From positions 62,001-126,000 of the forward strand of contig NZ_MDDR01000036.1 of NCBI RefSeq assembly GCF_001870435.1: a stretch of DNA of 64,000 nucleotides, in the 5' to 3' direction. Every line of letters begins with the position of its first letter. Within the stretch, counting starts at the first letter, position 1. Position numbers and translations under genes: made by a program. The notes beneath the pieces are model-generated. The model was not told the DNA's origin. It worked only from the letters and a program-made list of their open reading frames with translations, and made no database searches. Positions 24,610 through 33,854 of this stretch are shown one piece after another. The stretch comes from Pseudomonas costantinii. Its GTDB lineage: Bacteria > Pseudomonadota > Gammaproteobacteria > Pseudomonadales > Pseudomonadaceae.

Positions 24610-24652
24610 TGAGTAGGTAAGGGCAATCAGTAAAAAGACCCAGGAGTCTGCC

Positions 24653-25834
24653 ATGCTTAGTGCCCAAGACCGTGCCATCGTCAAATCCACTGTGCCCCTG
24701 CTGGAAAGCGGCGGCGAAGCGTTGATCACCCATTTCTACCGCATGATGCTCTCCGAATACCCAGAAGTTCGCCCGCTGTTCAACCAGGCCCACCAAGCCA
24801 GCGGCGATCAACCGCGTGCCTTGGCCAATGGTGTGCTGATGTACGCGCGGCACATCGACCAGTTGGACCAACTGGGCGATCTGGTGGCCAAGATCATCAA
24901 CAAGCACGTGGCGTTGCAGATCCTGCCCGAGCATTACCCGATCGTGGGCGCCTGCCTGCTACGCGCCATTTCCGAAGTGCTGGGCAGTGAGATTGCCACC
25001 CCTGAGGTGATGAGTGCCTGGGGCGCGGCCTACGGCCAATTGGCGGATATCCTGATCGGCGCCGAAGCCGCCATTTACGACGAGAAAGCCCAGGCTCCAG
25101 GTGGCTGGCGTGGTGCGCGGCCGTTCATCCTGGTCAAGCGAGTGGAGGAGAGTGACGAGATCATCTCCTTCTATTTCGCCCCGGTGGATAACGGCCCGAT
25201 CCTGGCTGCCGCGCCTGGCCAATACATCGGCATGAAGCTGGTGCTTGATGGCGAAGAAGTACGCCGCAACTACTCTCTGTCGGCCCTGAGCGATGCGGGC
25301 CTGTACCGCATCAGCGTCAAGCGCGAAGCCGGTGGGCGAGTGTCCAGTTACCTGCATGACCAGATGCACGTCGGCGCGACCATCGACCTGTTCCCACCAT
25401 CGGGTGAGTTCACGTTGGTCTCCAGCGATAAACCGCTGGTGCTGATCAGTGGCGGGGTGGGCATCACGCCGACTTTGCCGATGCTTGAAGCGGCCTTGGC
25501 CACTGAGCGCCCGGTGCACTTTATCCACTGCGCCCGTAACGGCGGGGTGCATGCGTTCCGTGATTGGGTGGATGCCCTGGCGGCCAAGCACCCGCAGCTC
25601 AAGCGCTTTTATTGCTATGCCGAGGATGACGGTGTGAGCCCGGCGGCGGACAAGGTTGGCTTGTTGAGCCAGGAGCAATTGGCGGCGTGGTTGCCGCAAG
25701 AGCGTGACCTGGATGCGTACTTCCTGGGCCCCAAAGGCTTCATGGCGGCGATCAAGCGCCACCTCAAAGCGTTGGGGGTGCCAGAGCAGCAAAGCCGCTA
25801 CGAATTCTTCGGCCCGGCGGCGGCCCTGGAATAA
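24653..25834 (+). CDS. hmp: Flavohaemoglobin, nitric oxide dioxygenase
   Basis: A 393-residue enzyme that converts NO and O2 to nitrate. The globin domain carries the proximal His85 (NKHVALQILPEHYPIVG) and distal pocket Tyr29 and Gln53. It is followed by a ferredoxin-NADP reductase-type module with the FAD motif RRNYSLSA and the NAD(P)H motif ISGGVGITPTLPMLEA. Length and order match the family exactly. AGGAG precedes the ATG. It is almost certainly controlled by the divergent NorR homologue and protects the cell from nitrosative stress. Confidence 0.96.
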   Translation: MLSAQDRAIVKSTVPLLESGGEALITHFYRMMLSEYPEVRPLFNQAHQASGDQPRALANGVLMYARHIDQLDQLGDLVAKIINKHVALQILPEHYPIVGACLLRAISEVLGSEIATPEVMSAWGAAYGQLADILIGAEAAIYDEKAQAPGGWRGARPFILVKRVEESDEIISFYFAPVDNGPILAAAPGQYIGMKLVLDGEEVRRNYSLSALSDAGLYRISVKREAGGRVSSYLHDQMHVGATIDLFPPSGEFTLVSSDKPLVLISGGVGITPTLPMLEAALATERPVHFIHCARNGGVHAFRDWVDALAAKHPQLKRFYCYAEDDGVSPAADKVGLLSQEQLAAWLPQERDLDAYFLGPKGFMAAIKRHLKALGVPEQQSRYEFFGPAAALE

Positions 25835-25856
25835 ACCTCAAGGGTCACACCCTCCA

Positions 25857-25886
25857 AAATGTGGGAGCGGGCTTGCTCCCACATTT
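25857..25886. repeat. Single REP hairpin after hmp
   Basis: AAATGTGGGAGC at 25857-25868 and GCTCCCACATTT at 25875-25886 are perfect inverted copies around a 6-base loop. Confidence 0.9.
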
Positions 25887-25998
25887 AGTCCTCTATTGCT
25901 CCTGATTAATCCGCAGTTAACCCCTCTCTGTTTAAACCACACTCTGTGTGTAAACTTGCGGCCACTGGCCAACCATAATCAGGCAAAGGGAAACGGGG

Positions 25999-26505
25999 AT
26001 GAGTGACGAATTGCGTTTAGGCAGGGAGCGGCGCTTTCTGGTGTTGCTGGGCATCATCTGCCTGGCGCTGATCGGCGGTGCGCTTTATATGCAAGTGGTG
26101 TTGGGCGAGGCACCGTGCCCGCTGTGCATCCTGCAACGCTATGCCTTGCTGTTGATCGCGGTCTTCGCGTTCATCGGTGCCGCCATGCGCACCAAAGGCG
26201 CGGTCACCTTCTTTGAAGGGCTGGTAGTGCTCAGCGCCCTGGGTGGCGTGGCTGCGGCCGGCCATCATGTGTATACCCAATTCTTCCCCGAGGTCAGCTG
26301 CGGCATCGACGTTTTGCAGCCTATTGTTGATGAATTGCCCCTGGCCAAGGTGTTCCCCCTGGGTTTCCAGGTCGACGGCTTTTGCAGCACCCCGTACCCG
26401 CCGATCCTTGGCCTGTCCCTGGCACAGTGGGCGCTGGTGGCGTTCGTGCTGACGGTGATCCTGGTGCCATTGGGCATTTACCGTAACCGCCAACGCAAAG
26501 CCTGA
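25999..26505 (+). CDS. dsbB: Disulfide bond formation protein DsbB
   Basis: A 168-residue inner-membrane protein with four membrane segments that reoxidises periplasmic DsbA and passes electrons to ubiquinone. Both cysteine pairs are present: Cys40 and Cys43 in APCPLCILQRY in the first periplasmic loop, and Cys101 and Cys129 (VSCGID and GFCSTPYP) in the second. GGGAAACGGGG precedes the ATG. A strong terminator follows. It lies upstream of cyo, whose oxidase uses the quinol pool that DsbB feeds. Confidence 0.94.
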   Translation: MSDELRLGRERRFLVLLGIICLALIGGALYMQVVLGEAPCPLCILQRYALLLIAVFAFIGAAMRTKGAVTFFEGLVVLSALGGVAAAGHHVYTQFFPEVSCGIDVLQPIVDELPLAKVFPLGFQVDGFCSTPYPPILGLSLAQWALVAFVLTVILVPLGIYRNRQRKA

Positions 26506-26520
26506 GCCCGTTGACTGAAA

Positions 26521-26558
26521 CGCCCCGGTCCTCCTTGAGGGAAGGCCGGGGCGTTTTT
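26521..26558 (+). terminator. Intrinsic terminator of dsbB
   Basis: CGCCCCGG at 26521-26528 pairs with CCGGGGCG at 26546-26553 and is followed by five T residues. Confidence 0.9.
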
Positions 26559-27298
26559 GTTTGTAGGGATTTTGTGAAAGGGACGTGACGGGGGGCAATT
26601 TCAGGTGCGCGCAGCGTGCGACATGTTGTCACACGGAAGCTGTCGCAGGACGTTTCTGACCCCGCTATCGGGCCATTAAATTTGCGCCAAACGCGCAAAT
26701 TGTGCTGTCAGTTCATCGTTCGAGCGACACCGCGGAGCTTGCGTTGTTCCAGCGCTTGGGTGATGTCCGAATGCCTTGTTTTATGGGGACTTGGATCCGT
26801 TTGCCATGCCCTTACAGGCTGTAAGGGATGTGGCGCTTTGCCTAATAACACGGCAATTTTTGTGGTTTTTGTTGAGAATCCAACGCGATAACATCGCGAA
26901 CCGTTGCAGGAATGGTGAAGGATTATTGCTGGAATCGATAAAAATTATTTCTTTATAAGACATGGTTTATACATCGCTAGCTAACTACAATCGCCCGCAC
27001 TGAATGTCCGGTGCTGTTCAATATTTGAGCATTGGAGCGGTCGAGGGGCAGATGGATGGCTCTGTGCGACCCCAGGTTCCGGCAGCCTTTCAACTTTCCG
27101 CACCAAATGGAATTGGTCTGTAACAAGGCCTTTAACCACGAAATCGAATAAGAACTCACCGCAGGTCCGTGATACGTCCAGACATGGCGTGGCGGGCAGG
27201 CTCTTATTCAATCGAAGAGAAATGCCAACCCTTGGCAGGGTGAAGTGTTGGCGATCAAAACCCAACTGCATTGCGCAAGCTGCTTTAGAGGTCGTGAG
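26559..27298. other. Long non-coding region upstream of cyoA
   Basis: No convincing gene is seen in these 740 bases. The base composition becomes AT-rich near 26860-26960, consistent with a promoter region. One perfect palindrome, CCCTTACA-ggc-TGTAAGGG, lies at 26809-26827. The length suggests a long mRNA leader or several regulatory sites controlling the oxidase operon. Confidence 0.6.
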
Positions 27299-28240
27299 AT
27301 GAGTAAAAACAGGTACCCCCGATTACTAGGCTTTTTGCCGCTGCTTGGCATGATGTTAATGCTGGGAGGCTGCAAGTGGACCTTGATGGACCCAAAAGGA
27401 CAGATCGGTCTGGATCAACGAAACCTGATCATCACCGCCACCCTGCTGATGCTGTTGGTCGTGGTGCCTGTGATCATCATGACCTTCGCCTTCGCCTGGA
27501 AATACCGCGCGTCGAACACCAGCGCTACCTACGCGCCTAAGTGGTCGCACTCCACCAAGATCGAAATCGCGGTGTGGCTGGTTCCGATCCTCATCATCAT
27601 CGCCTTGGGTTACATCACCTATAAGTCGACCCACGAGCTGGACCCGTACCGTCCGCTGGAGTCCGACGTCAAGCCGATCAACATCGAAGTGGTCGCGTTG
27701 GACTGGAAGTGGCTGTTCATCTACCCGGACCTGGGTATCGCCACGGTCAACGAGATCAAGTTCCCTGAGAACACCCCGCTTAACTTCCGGATCACCTCCG
27801 ACGCCGTGATGAACTCGTTCTTCATCCCAGCCCTGGGCGGCCAGATCTACGCGATGGCAGGCATGCAGACTCGCCTGCACCTGATCGCCAACGAAAAAGC
27901 TGAAATGGAAGGCATCTCCGCTAACTACAGCGGCGCTGGCTTCACCGGCATGAAATTCAAAGCGATCTCGACGAGCCAGGACGATTTCAACGCCTGGGTA
28001 GCCGAAGTCAAGGCCGCACCTAAACAGCTTGATCAAGCTGAATACGATGCCCTGACCAAACCAAGCCAGAACAACCCAGTCGCTCTGTACTCCACGTACG
28101 AGCCGGACCTGTTTCAGAAAATCGTCGACAAGTACGAAGGTATGAAGCCAGGCAAGCCGGTCAAGCACGAGAAGAAAGAAGTGGCCGCGGTTGAAGGTTC
28201 TGACACGGGCTCGCATTCAACTGCTGGGGCAGAGGAGTAA
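27299..28240 (+). CDS. cyoA: Cytochrome bo3 ubiquinol oxidase subunit II
   Basis: A 313-residue membrane-anchored subunit. It has a lipoprotein signal ending LMLGGCKWTLMD, two membrane helices and a periplasmic cupredoxin-like domain that lacks the Cu-A ligands, as in quinol oxidases (IEVVALDWKWLFIYPDLGIATVNEI.FP). The start at 27299 has GAGG about 7 bases upstream. First gene of the cyoABCDE operon; subunit II helps form the quinol-binding side of the proton-pumping terminal oxidase used at high oxygen. Confidence 0.95.
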   Translation: MSKNRYPRLLGFLPLLGMMLMLGGCKWTLMDPKGQIGLDQRNLIITATLLMLLVVVPVIIMTFAFAWKYRASNTSATYAPKWSHSTKIEIAVWLVPILIIIALGYITYKSTHELDPYRPLESDVKPINIEVVALDWKWLFIYPDLGIATVNEIKFPENTPLNFRITSDAVMNSFFIPALGGQIYAMAGMQTRLHLIANEKAEMEGISANYSGAGFTGMKFKAISTSQDDFNAWVAEVKAAPKQLDQAEYDALTKPSQNNPVALYSTYEPDLFQKIVDKYEGMKPGKPVKHEKKEVAAVEGSDTGSHSTAGAEE

Positions 28241-28243
28241 ACG

Positions 28244-30262
28244 ATGTTTGGTAAATTAAGTTGGGATGCGGTCCCGTTCCACGAGCCGATCGTAATGGTG
28301 ACCATCGCCATGATCGCGCTGGGTGGTCTGGCACTGTTTGCAGCAATTACGTATTACAAGAAATGGACCTACCTGTGGACCGAGTGGTTGACGTCTGTCG
28401 ACCACAAGAAAATCGGTGTCATGTACGTCATCGTTGCCATGGTCATGCTGCTGCGTGGTTTTGCCGACGCCATCATGATGCGTACCCAGTTGGCCATGGC
28501 CACCGAGGGTTCGCCTGGCTACCTGCCGCCTGAACACTATGACCAGATCTTCACCGCTCACGGTGTGATCATGATCATCTTCATGGCGATGCCATTCTTC
28601 ACCGGCCTGATGAACCTTGCCTTGCCGCTGCAGATCGGTGCGCGTGACGTTGCCTACCCGTTCCTGAACTCCCTGAGCTTCTGGCTGCTGGTGTCCGGCG
28701 TTGTGCTGATCAACCTGTCCCTGGGCGTCGGCGAATTCGCCAAGACCGGTTGGGTTGCGTATCCGCCACTGTCGGGCATTCAGTACAGTCCGGGCGTGGG
28801 TGTGGACTACTACATCTGGGCGCTACAGTTATCAGGACTCGGGACGACGCTAACGGGGGTCAACTTCCTGGCCACCGTTCTGAAAATGCGCGCCCCTGGC
28901 ATGAAACTGATGGACATGCCGATCTTCACCTGGACCTGCACCTGGGCAAACGTCCTGATCGTGGCTTCGTTCCCGATCCTGGCCGCTACCATGGCGCTGC
29001 TGTCGCTTGACCGTTACCTGGATTTCCACATTTTCACCAACGAACTTGGTGGCAATCCAATGATGTACGTGAACCTGTTCTGGGCATGGGGTCACCCTGA
29101 GGTGTACATCCTGATCCTGCCAGCGTTCGGTATCTTCTCTGAAGTGATCTCGACCTTTACCGGCAAGCGCCTGTTCGGTCACCACTCGATGGTCTACGCC
29201 TCCGGCGCGATCTCGGTGCTGGGCTTCATGGTTTGGCTGCACCACTTCTTCACCATGGGCTCGGGGGCAAGCGTCAACGCCTTCTTCGGCCTGGCGACGA
29301 TGCTGATTTCCATCCCGACGGGGGTGAAGCTATTCAACTGGCTATTCACCATCTACCACGGCCGTCTGCGTATCACCAGCCAGGTTCTGTGGACCCTGGG
29401 CTTCATGGTGACCTTCGCCATCGGCGGCATGACCGGCGTACTGCTGGCCATCCCGGGTGCTGACTTCGTACTGCACAACAGCCTGTTCGTGATCGCTCAC
29501 TTCCACAACGTGATCATTGGTGGTGCTGTATTCGGTTACATCGCTGGTTTCAGCTTCTACTTCCCTAAAGCGTTCGGCTTCAAGCTGCACGAAGGTTGGG
29601 GCAAGGCTGCATTCTGGTTCTGGATCTCCGGCTTCTTCGTCGCGTTCATGCCGCTCTATGCACTGGGCTTCATGGGCATGACCCGTCGTCTGAACGCCAC
29701 TACCAACCCTGAGTGGGTGCCGTACCTGTACGTCGCCATGTTCGGTGCGGTGATGATTGCTGTCGGTATCGCCTGCCAGCTGATCCAGCTGTACGTGAGT
29801 ATCCGTGACCGTAAGCAGAACGCTTGCGACTCCGGCGACCCATGGAATGGCCACACCCTGGAATGGTCGACTTCCTCGCCTCCGCCGTTCTACAACTTCG
29901 CCGTGATCCCTACTGCGAACACGATCGATGCGTTCACCGAAGCCAAGGAAGACGGTACTGCGTACCAGAAGCCTAAGCACTACGAGCCGATCCACATGCC
30001 AAACAACACCGCCACTGGCGTGGTGATGGGTGCGCTGTTGACCGTGTTCGGTTTCGCGATGATCTGGCACATCTGGTGGCTGGCAATCGTGGGCCTGGTA
30101 GGCACCATCGGTTACTTCATCATTCACGCCGCGCGTGATGATCAAGGCTACATGGTGCCGGTCGAGACGATCGAACGCATCGAAGCCGAGCAACACGCTC
30201 GCCTGGTAGCCGAGAAGAAGATCCCGGCCAACCGTGTAGAAACCTCGTTGGAACAGGCTTAA
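28244..30262 (+). CDS. cyoB: Cytochrome bo3 ubiquinol oxidase subunit I
   Basis: A 672-residue polytopic haem-copper oxidase subunit carrying low-spin haem b and the haem o3/Cu-B centre. The Cu-B histidine and cross-linked tyrosine lie in WGHPEVYILILPAFG, further ligands in the HHFFTMG region, and the haem histidines in AHFHNVIIGG. Length and membrane pattern are typical of subunit I of quinol oxidases. It starts 3 bases after cyoA. Confidence 0.97.
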   Translation: MFGKLSWDAVPFHEPIVMVTIAMIALGGLALFAAITYYKKWTYLWTEWLTSVDHKKIGVMYVIVAMVMLLRGFADAIMMRTQLAMATEGSPGYLPPEHYDQIFTAHGVIMIIFMAMPFFTGLMNLALPLQIGARDVAYPFLNSLSFWLLVSGVVLINLSLGVGEFAKTGWVAYPPLSGIQYSPGVGVDYYIWALQLSGLGTTLTGVNFLATVLKMRAPGMKLMDMPIFTWTCTWANVLIVASFPILAATMALLSLDRYLDFHIFTNELGGNPMMYVNLFWAWGHPEVYILILPAFGIFSEVISTFTGKRLFGHHSMVYASGAISVLGFMVWLHHFFTMGSGASVNAFFGLATMLISIPTGVKLFNWLFTIYHGRLRITSQVLWTLGFMVTFAIGGMTGVLLAIPGADFVLHNSLFVIAHFHNVIIGGAVFGYIAGFSFYFPKAFGFKLHEGWGKAAFWFWISGFFVAFMPLYALGFMGMTRRLNATTNPEWVPYLYVAMFGAVMIAVGIACQLIQLYVSIRDRKQNACDSGDPWNGHTLEWSTSSPPPFYNFAVIPTANTIDAFTEAKEDGTAYQKPKHYEPIHMPNNTATGVVMGALLTVFGFAMIWHIWWLAIVGLVGTIGYFIIHAARDDQGYMVPVETIERIEAEQHARLVAEKKIPANRVETSLEQA

Positions 30263-30265
30263 ACC

Positions 30266-30892
30266 ATGTCGAACTTAGTGACCAATGCTGGACACGCCCA
30301 TGTCGATGACCATGGGCACGATGACCATCACCACGACTCGGGGCCGATGACCGTTTTCGGTTTCTGGCTCTACCTGATGACCGACTGCATCTTGTTTGCG
30401 TCGATCTTCGCGGTGTACGCGGTACTGGTAAACAACGTAGCGGGTGGCCCATCGGGCCACGACATCTTCGAACTGCCTTACGTGCTCGGCGAAACCGCCT
30501 TGCTGTTGTTCAGCTCGATCACCTACGGCTTCGCCATGCTGGCCTTCTACAAGGGCAGCAAGAAAGGCGTACTGAGCTGGTTGGCACTGACCTTCCTGTT
30601 CGGCCTGGGCTTCATCGGCATGGAGATCAACGAGTTCCACCTGCTGATCTCCGAAGGCTACGGCCCGCACCGTTCCGGCTTCCTGTCCGCGTTCTTCACG
30701 CTGGTAGGCACCCACGGTCTGCACGTTTCTGCCGGCCTGCTGTGGATGGCGGTGATGATGTATCAGGTCAATAAACACGGCCTGACCAACACCAACAAGA
30801 CTCGCCTGAGCTGCCTGAGCCTGTTCTGGCACTTCCTGGACGTGGTCTGGATCTGCGTATTCACCGTTGTTTACCTGATGGGGACCCTGTAA
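30266..30892 (+). CDS. cyoC: Cytochrome bo3 ubiquinol oxidase subunit III
   Basis: A 208-residue subunit with five membrane helices, a histidine-rich N-terminus (HAHVDDHGHDDHHHD) and the conserved LGFIGMEINEFHLLISEGYGPHRSGFLSAFFTLVGTHGLHV. It starts 3 bases after cyoB and its final stop base overlaps the cyoD start, indicating coupled translation. Confidence 0.95.
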   Translation: MSNLVTNAGHAHVDDHGHDDHHHDSGPMTVFGFWLYLMTDCILFASIFAVYAVLVNNVAGGPSGHDIFELPYVLGETALLLFSSITYGFAMLAFYKGSKKGVLSWLALTFLFGLGFIGMEINEFHLLISEGYGPHRSGFLSAFFTLVGTHGLHVSAGLLWMAVMMYQVNKHGLTNTNKTRLSCLSLFWHFLDVVWICVFTVVYLMGTL

Positions 30893-31233
30893 TGGCTAAT
30901 GCACACTCCCATGACCATGACAGCCATGATGCGAGCCACGGCAGCGTTAAGTCTTACGCTATCGGCTTCATCCTGTCGGTAATCCTGACGCTCATCCCGT
31001 TTGGTCTGGTGATGTACCCGACCCTGCCGAAGTCGATCACCTTGATGATCGTCCTGGCATTCGCGGTGATTCAGGTTCTGGTTCACCTGGTGTACTTCCT
31101 GCACCTGGATCGCTCCAAAGAGCAGCGCGATAACGTGATTGCGTTTGTGTTCGCAGGTCTTGTGATCCTGCTGCTGGTTGGCCTGTCGATATGGATCATG
31201 TTCAGCATCCATACGTTCATGATGGCGAAGTGA
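30892..31233 (+). CDS. cyoD: Cytochrome bo3 ubiquinol oxidase subunit IV
   Basis: A 113-residue small subunit with three membrane helices and the family pattern YAIGFILSVILTLIPFGLVM, then IQVLVHLVYFLHLDRSKEQRDN and a final helix. The N-terminus is histidine-rich (HSHDHDSHDASHG). It is thought to help assemble Cu-B in subunit I. Its start overlaps the cyoC stop. Confidence 0.94.
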   Translation: MANAHSHDHDSHDASHGSVKSYAIGFILSVILTLIPFGLVMYPTLPKSITLMIVLAFAVIQVLVHLVYFLHLDRSKEQRDNVIAFVFAGLVILLLVGLSIWIMFSIHTFMMAK

Positions 31234-31244
31234 GGTAAGACCCG

Positions 31245-32132
31245 ATGTCGCTTAAGCACTTTATCCAAATCACCAAACCGGGGATCATTTTCGGTAACGT
31301 GCTTTCTGTGGCAGGCGGTTTCTTCCTGGCCTCCAAGGGACATGTCGATCTGGCCATCTTCCTGGCTGCAATGATCGGTACGTCCCTGGTGGTAGCTTCC
31401 GGTTGTGTCTTCAACAACTGCATCGACCGCGACATCGACTTGAAGATGGAGCGCACCAAGAATCGCGTGCTGGTCCAGGGCCTTATCTCCCTGAAACTGG
31501 CACTGATCTACGCGACCGTCCTGGGTGTTGCCGGTGTGGCATTGTTGTACAAGGTGGCCAACCCGCTGGCGGCGCTGTTTGCCGTGATCGGCTTTGTCAT
31601 CTACGTCGGTCTCTACAGCCTGTACCTCAAGCGCAAGTCGGTTCACGGCACGCTGGTGGGCAGTCTGTCGGGGGCGATGCCGCCGGTGATTGGTTATGTG
31701 GCTGTGACCAATAGCTTCGACATGGCTGCGCTGGTGCTACTTGTGATGTTCAGCCTGTGGCAGATGCCGCATTCCTACGCCATTGCGATCTTCCGCTTCA
31801 ATGACTACCTGGCTGCCTCGATTCCGGTTCTGCCGGTCAAGCGTGGCATCCAGGTGGCCAAGAAACACATCCTGCTCTACATCCTGGCCTTCCTCGTGGC
31901 GACCTTGATGTTGACCTTCAGTGGCTACGCCGGCATGAGCTACCTCGCCGTCGCCGCGGCCATGGGCATGTACTGGTTGTACATGGCCTGGACCGGCTAT
32001 AAGGCGGTGGATGACACCGTCTGGGCGCGCAAGCTGTTCGTGTTCTCGATCTTCACCATCACCGCGCTCAGCGTGATGATGTCCCTGGATTTCCAAGTAC
32101 CGAAAGAGCTGTTGCTGACCTACGCACACTGA
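31245..32132 (+). CDS. cyoE: Protohaem IX farnesyltransferase (haem O synthase)
   Basis: A 295-residue UbiA-type prenyltransferase that farnesylates haem b to haem O for the bo3 oxidase. The diphosphate-binding motif NNCIDRDIDLKMERTKNR and the second polar loop YLKRKSVHGTLVGSLSGAMPP are intact, with about nine membrane helices. AGGTAAG precedes the ATG. It is the last gene of the cyo operon, followed by a terminator. Confidence 0.95.
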   Translation: MSLKHFIQITKPGIIFGNVLSVAGGFFLASKGHVDLAIFLAAMIGTSLVVASGCVFNNCIDRDIDLKMERTKNRVLVQGLISLKLALIYATVLGVAGVALLYKVANPLAALFAVIGFVIYVGLYSLYLKRKSVHGTLVGSLSGAMPPVIGYVAVTNSFDMAALVLLVMFSLWQMPHSYAIAIFRFNDYLAASIPVLPVKRGIQVAKKHILLYILAFLVATLMLTFSGYAGMSYLAVAAAMGMYWLYMAWTGYKAVDDTVWARKLFVFSIFTITALSVMMSLDFQVPKELLLTYAH

Positions 32133-32149
32133 GTGCTTGAGCAGTAAAG

Positions 32150-32181
32150 GCCCCGCCTTCGAAAGAAGCGCGGGGTTTTTT
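32150..32181 (+). terminator. Intrinsic terminator of the cyo operon
   Basis: CCCCGC and GCGGGG arms with an inner TTC/GAA extension around a GAAA loop, followed by six T residues. Confidence 0.88.
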
Positions 32182-32234
32182 ATGGCTGGGCCTTTAAACT
32201 ATTCCCACATTCTTCAACTGCAGGAAGCAACGCA

Positions 32235-32933
32235 ATGAGTAAGAAAGCCGTGATGGTGTTCAGTGGCGGGCAGGACTCGACCACCTGCTTGATCCAGGCA
32301 CTGCCGCTGTATGACGAAGTGCACTGCATTACCTTCGATTATGGCCAGCGCCATGTGGCGGAAATTGAAGTCGCCCAGCAGCTTGCCAAACAGTTGGGAG
32401 CCACCGTTCACAAAGTCATGGATGTGTCTTTGCTCAACGAGTTGGCCATCAGCAGCCTGACACGCGACAACATTCCCGTGCCGACCGTGGACAGTTCAGG
32501 CGACAGCCTGCCAAGTACCTTCGTACCGGGCCGTAATATCCTGTTCCTGACCTTGGCGTCGATCTACGCCTACCAGGTGAAGGCTGAAACCGTCATCACC
32601 GGCGTGTGCGAAACCGACTTCTCGGGCTACCCCGATTGCCGGGATGAGTTCGTCAAGGCGCTGAACAAGGCGCTTGAGCTGGGGATGGAATACACGCTGC
32701 GCCTGGAGACGCCGCTCATGTGGCTGAACAAGGCCGAGACCTGGGCCTTGGCCGACTACCACAACCAACTGGAGTTGGTGCGTCACCACACCCTGACCTG
32801 CTACAACGGGATCATCGGCAGTGGCTGCGGTAACTGTGACGCGTGCAACCTGCGCGCACGCGGTTTGAATGACTATCTGCAGAACAAGGCGGATGTCATG
32901 AAGAGTCTGAAGCATAAGTTGCAGTTGAGCTAA
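32235..32933 (+). CDS. queC: 7-cyano-7-deazaguanine (preQ0) synthase
   Basis: A 232-residue ATP-dependent enzyme that converts 7-carboxy-7-deazaguanine to preQ0 for queuosine tRNA modification. It has the PP-loop VMVFSGGQDSTTCLIQAL, the FVPGRNILFLTLASIYA segment, VCETDFSGYPDCRDEF, and a zinc site in GSGCGNCDACNLRARGL. AGGAAG precedes the ATG. A terminator follows. The convergent neighbour is related to queuosine-precursor transporters, which may be a functional link. Confidence 0.96.
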   Translation: MSKKAVMVFSGGQDSTTCLIQALPLYDEVHCITFDYGQRHVAEIEVAQQLAKQLGATVHKVMDVSLLNELAISSLTRDNIPVPTVDSSGDSLPSTFVPGRNILFLTLASIYAYQVKAETVITGVCETDFSGYPDCRDEFVKALNKALELGMEYTLRLETPLMWLNKAETWALADYHNQLELVRHHTLTCYNGIIGSGCGNCDACNLRARGLNDYLQNKADVMKSLKHKLQLS

Positions 32934-32940
32934 AGTGCCG

Positions 32941-32972
32941 GCGCCGATGGGGCAGACCCATCGGCGCTTTTT
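32941..32972 (+). terminator. Intrinsic terminator of queC
   Basis: GCGCCGATGGG, loop GCAGA, CCCATCGGCGC and TTTTT. Confidence 0.92.
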
Positions 32973-32975
32973 GAA

Positions 32976-33854
32976 TCAGGCAGCGGAACCGGTGATCCAG
33001 CGCTTGAACAACGCGCGCGCCCCGTAGGCGGGCAAGATGTTGAAGAACGCAAAGCCTACTTTGATCGCGATCTGCACGTAGATCATGCTCAGGATGTCAC
33101 TGGTCTGCATCGCGCCGTAGAACGCAATAAAGCAAAACAGGAAACTGTCGATAATCACCGCAAAGAACGTACTCAGGAAGATACGCAGGTACAAATATTT
33201 GGAGTTGGTCAGTTCTTTGATTTTGCACAGCAGGTACGAGTTTATATTCTCGGACACCAGGAACGAGACCGAGGAAGCGATCAGCACCGAGGACACTTGA
33301 ATGATCACGTCATTGTAAGGCCCATCAAGTTTCCAGCCCGGCAGCCCCGGCAGGAAGGTCGAGCCATAGAGCAGGATGATGATCATCGCGTTACTGGCAA
33401 ACGCAAACAGAATGGCCCTTCTGGCCAACCGCAGGCCGAATTGTTCGTTCAGCAGATCCACGATCAAAAAGGTCAGGGGGTAAAGAAACGTGCCCGGCGT
33501 GACGATGATGCCCATCGACTCCAGGTAAATTGGCTTGGTCGCGGCGATGCTGGTGAAGATATAAAAGGTGAACAGAAGCAAGTTCAGGATGATGTAAATC
33601 ATCCAGGAGTTTTCATTGCGGTCGTTTATGTCATAGGCCGTGAGTGTTCCCCCCTGTGAATAAAACTTCTTGTACATGTTTTTAACTTCCATTTTATTAA
33701 GGTTGTCCATTATTTCGCTGTTGATGACTTCGCTCAGTTTTACCTTGATGACCTTGCCGGTGGCGATCACCATAATGACCGCCAGGCTCTTGTCGTTTTC
33801 AAACCCCAGCAGTTTGTATTTGCTGTTCTCAACGCTCCCTTCATACGTTGTCAT
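32976..33854 (-). CDS. VUT/YhhQ-family queuosine precursor transporter-like protein with N-terminal cytosolic extension
   Basis: A 292-residue membrane protein. Residues from about 85 on hold six hydrophobic segments with the VUT family motif IIVTPGTFLYPLTFLIVDLLNEQFG and later LVSENINSYLLCKIKELTNSKYLYLRIFLSTF. YhhQ of this family imports queuosine precursors. The first 80 residues are soluble, lysine/asparagine-rich and unlike normal YhhQ. The start at 33854 has GAGGAGCG ahead of it and overlaps the XRE regulator gene by 14 bases, so the two form an operon. Codon use is more AT-rich than in neighbours, suggesting transfer. Opposite orientation to queC. Confidence 0.82.
   Translation of the reverse strand: MTTYEGSVENSKYKLLGFENDKSLAVIMVIATGKVIKVKLSEVINSEIMDNLNKMEVKNMYKKFYSQGGTLTAYDINDRNENSWMIYIILNLLLFTFYIFTSIAATKPIYLESMGIIVTPGTFLYPLTFLIVDLLNEQFGLRLARRAILFAFASNAMIIILLYGSTFLPGLPGWKLDGPYNDVIIQVSSVLIASSVSFLVSENINSYLLCKIKELTNSKYLYLRIFLSTFFAVIIDSFLFCFIAFYGAMQTSDILSMIYVQIAIKVGFAFFNILPAYGARALFKRWITGSAA

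Noticed and set aside
26616..26891. Possible 91-codon gene in the dsbB-cyoA gap
   Set aside because: No ribosome site and no recognisable protein pattern; the region looks like promoter or leader DNA.
32134..32234. preQ1 riboswitch upstream of queC
   Set aside because: By eye, I found only the cyo terminator and a short leader here, no preQ1-I or preQ1-II-like pseudoknot.
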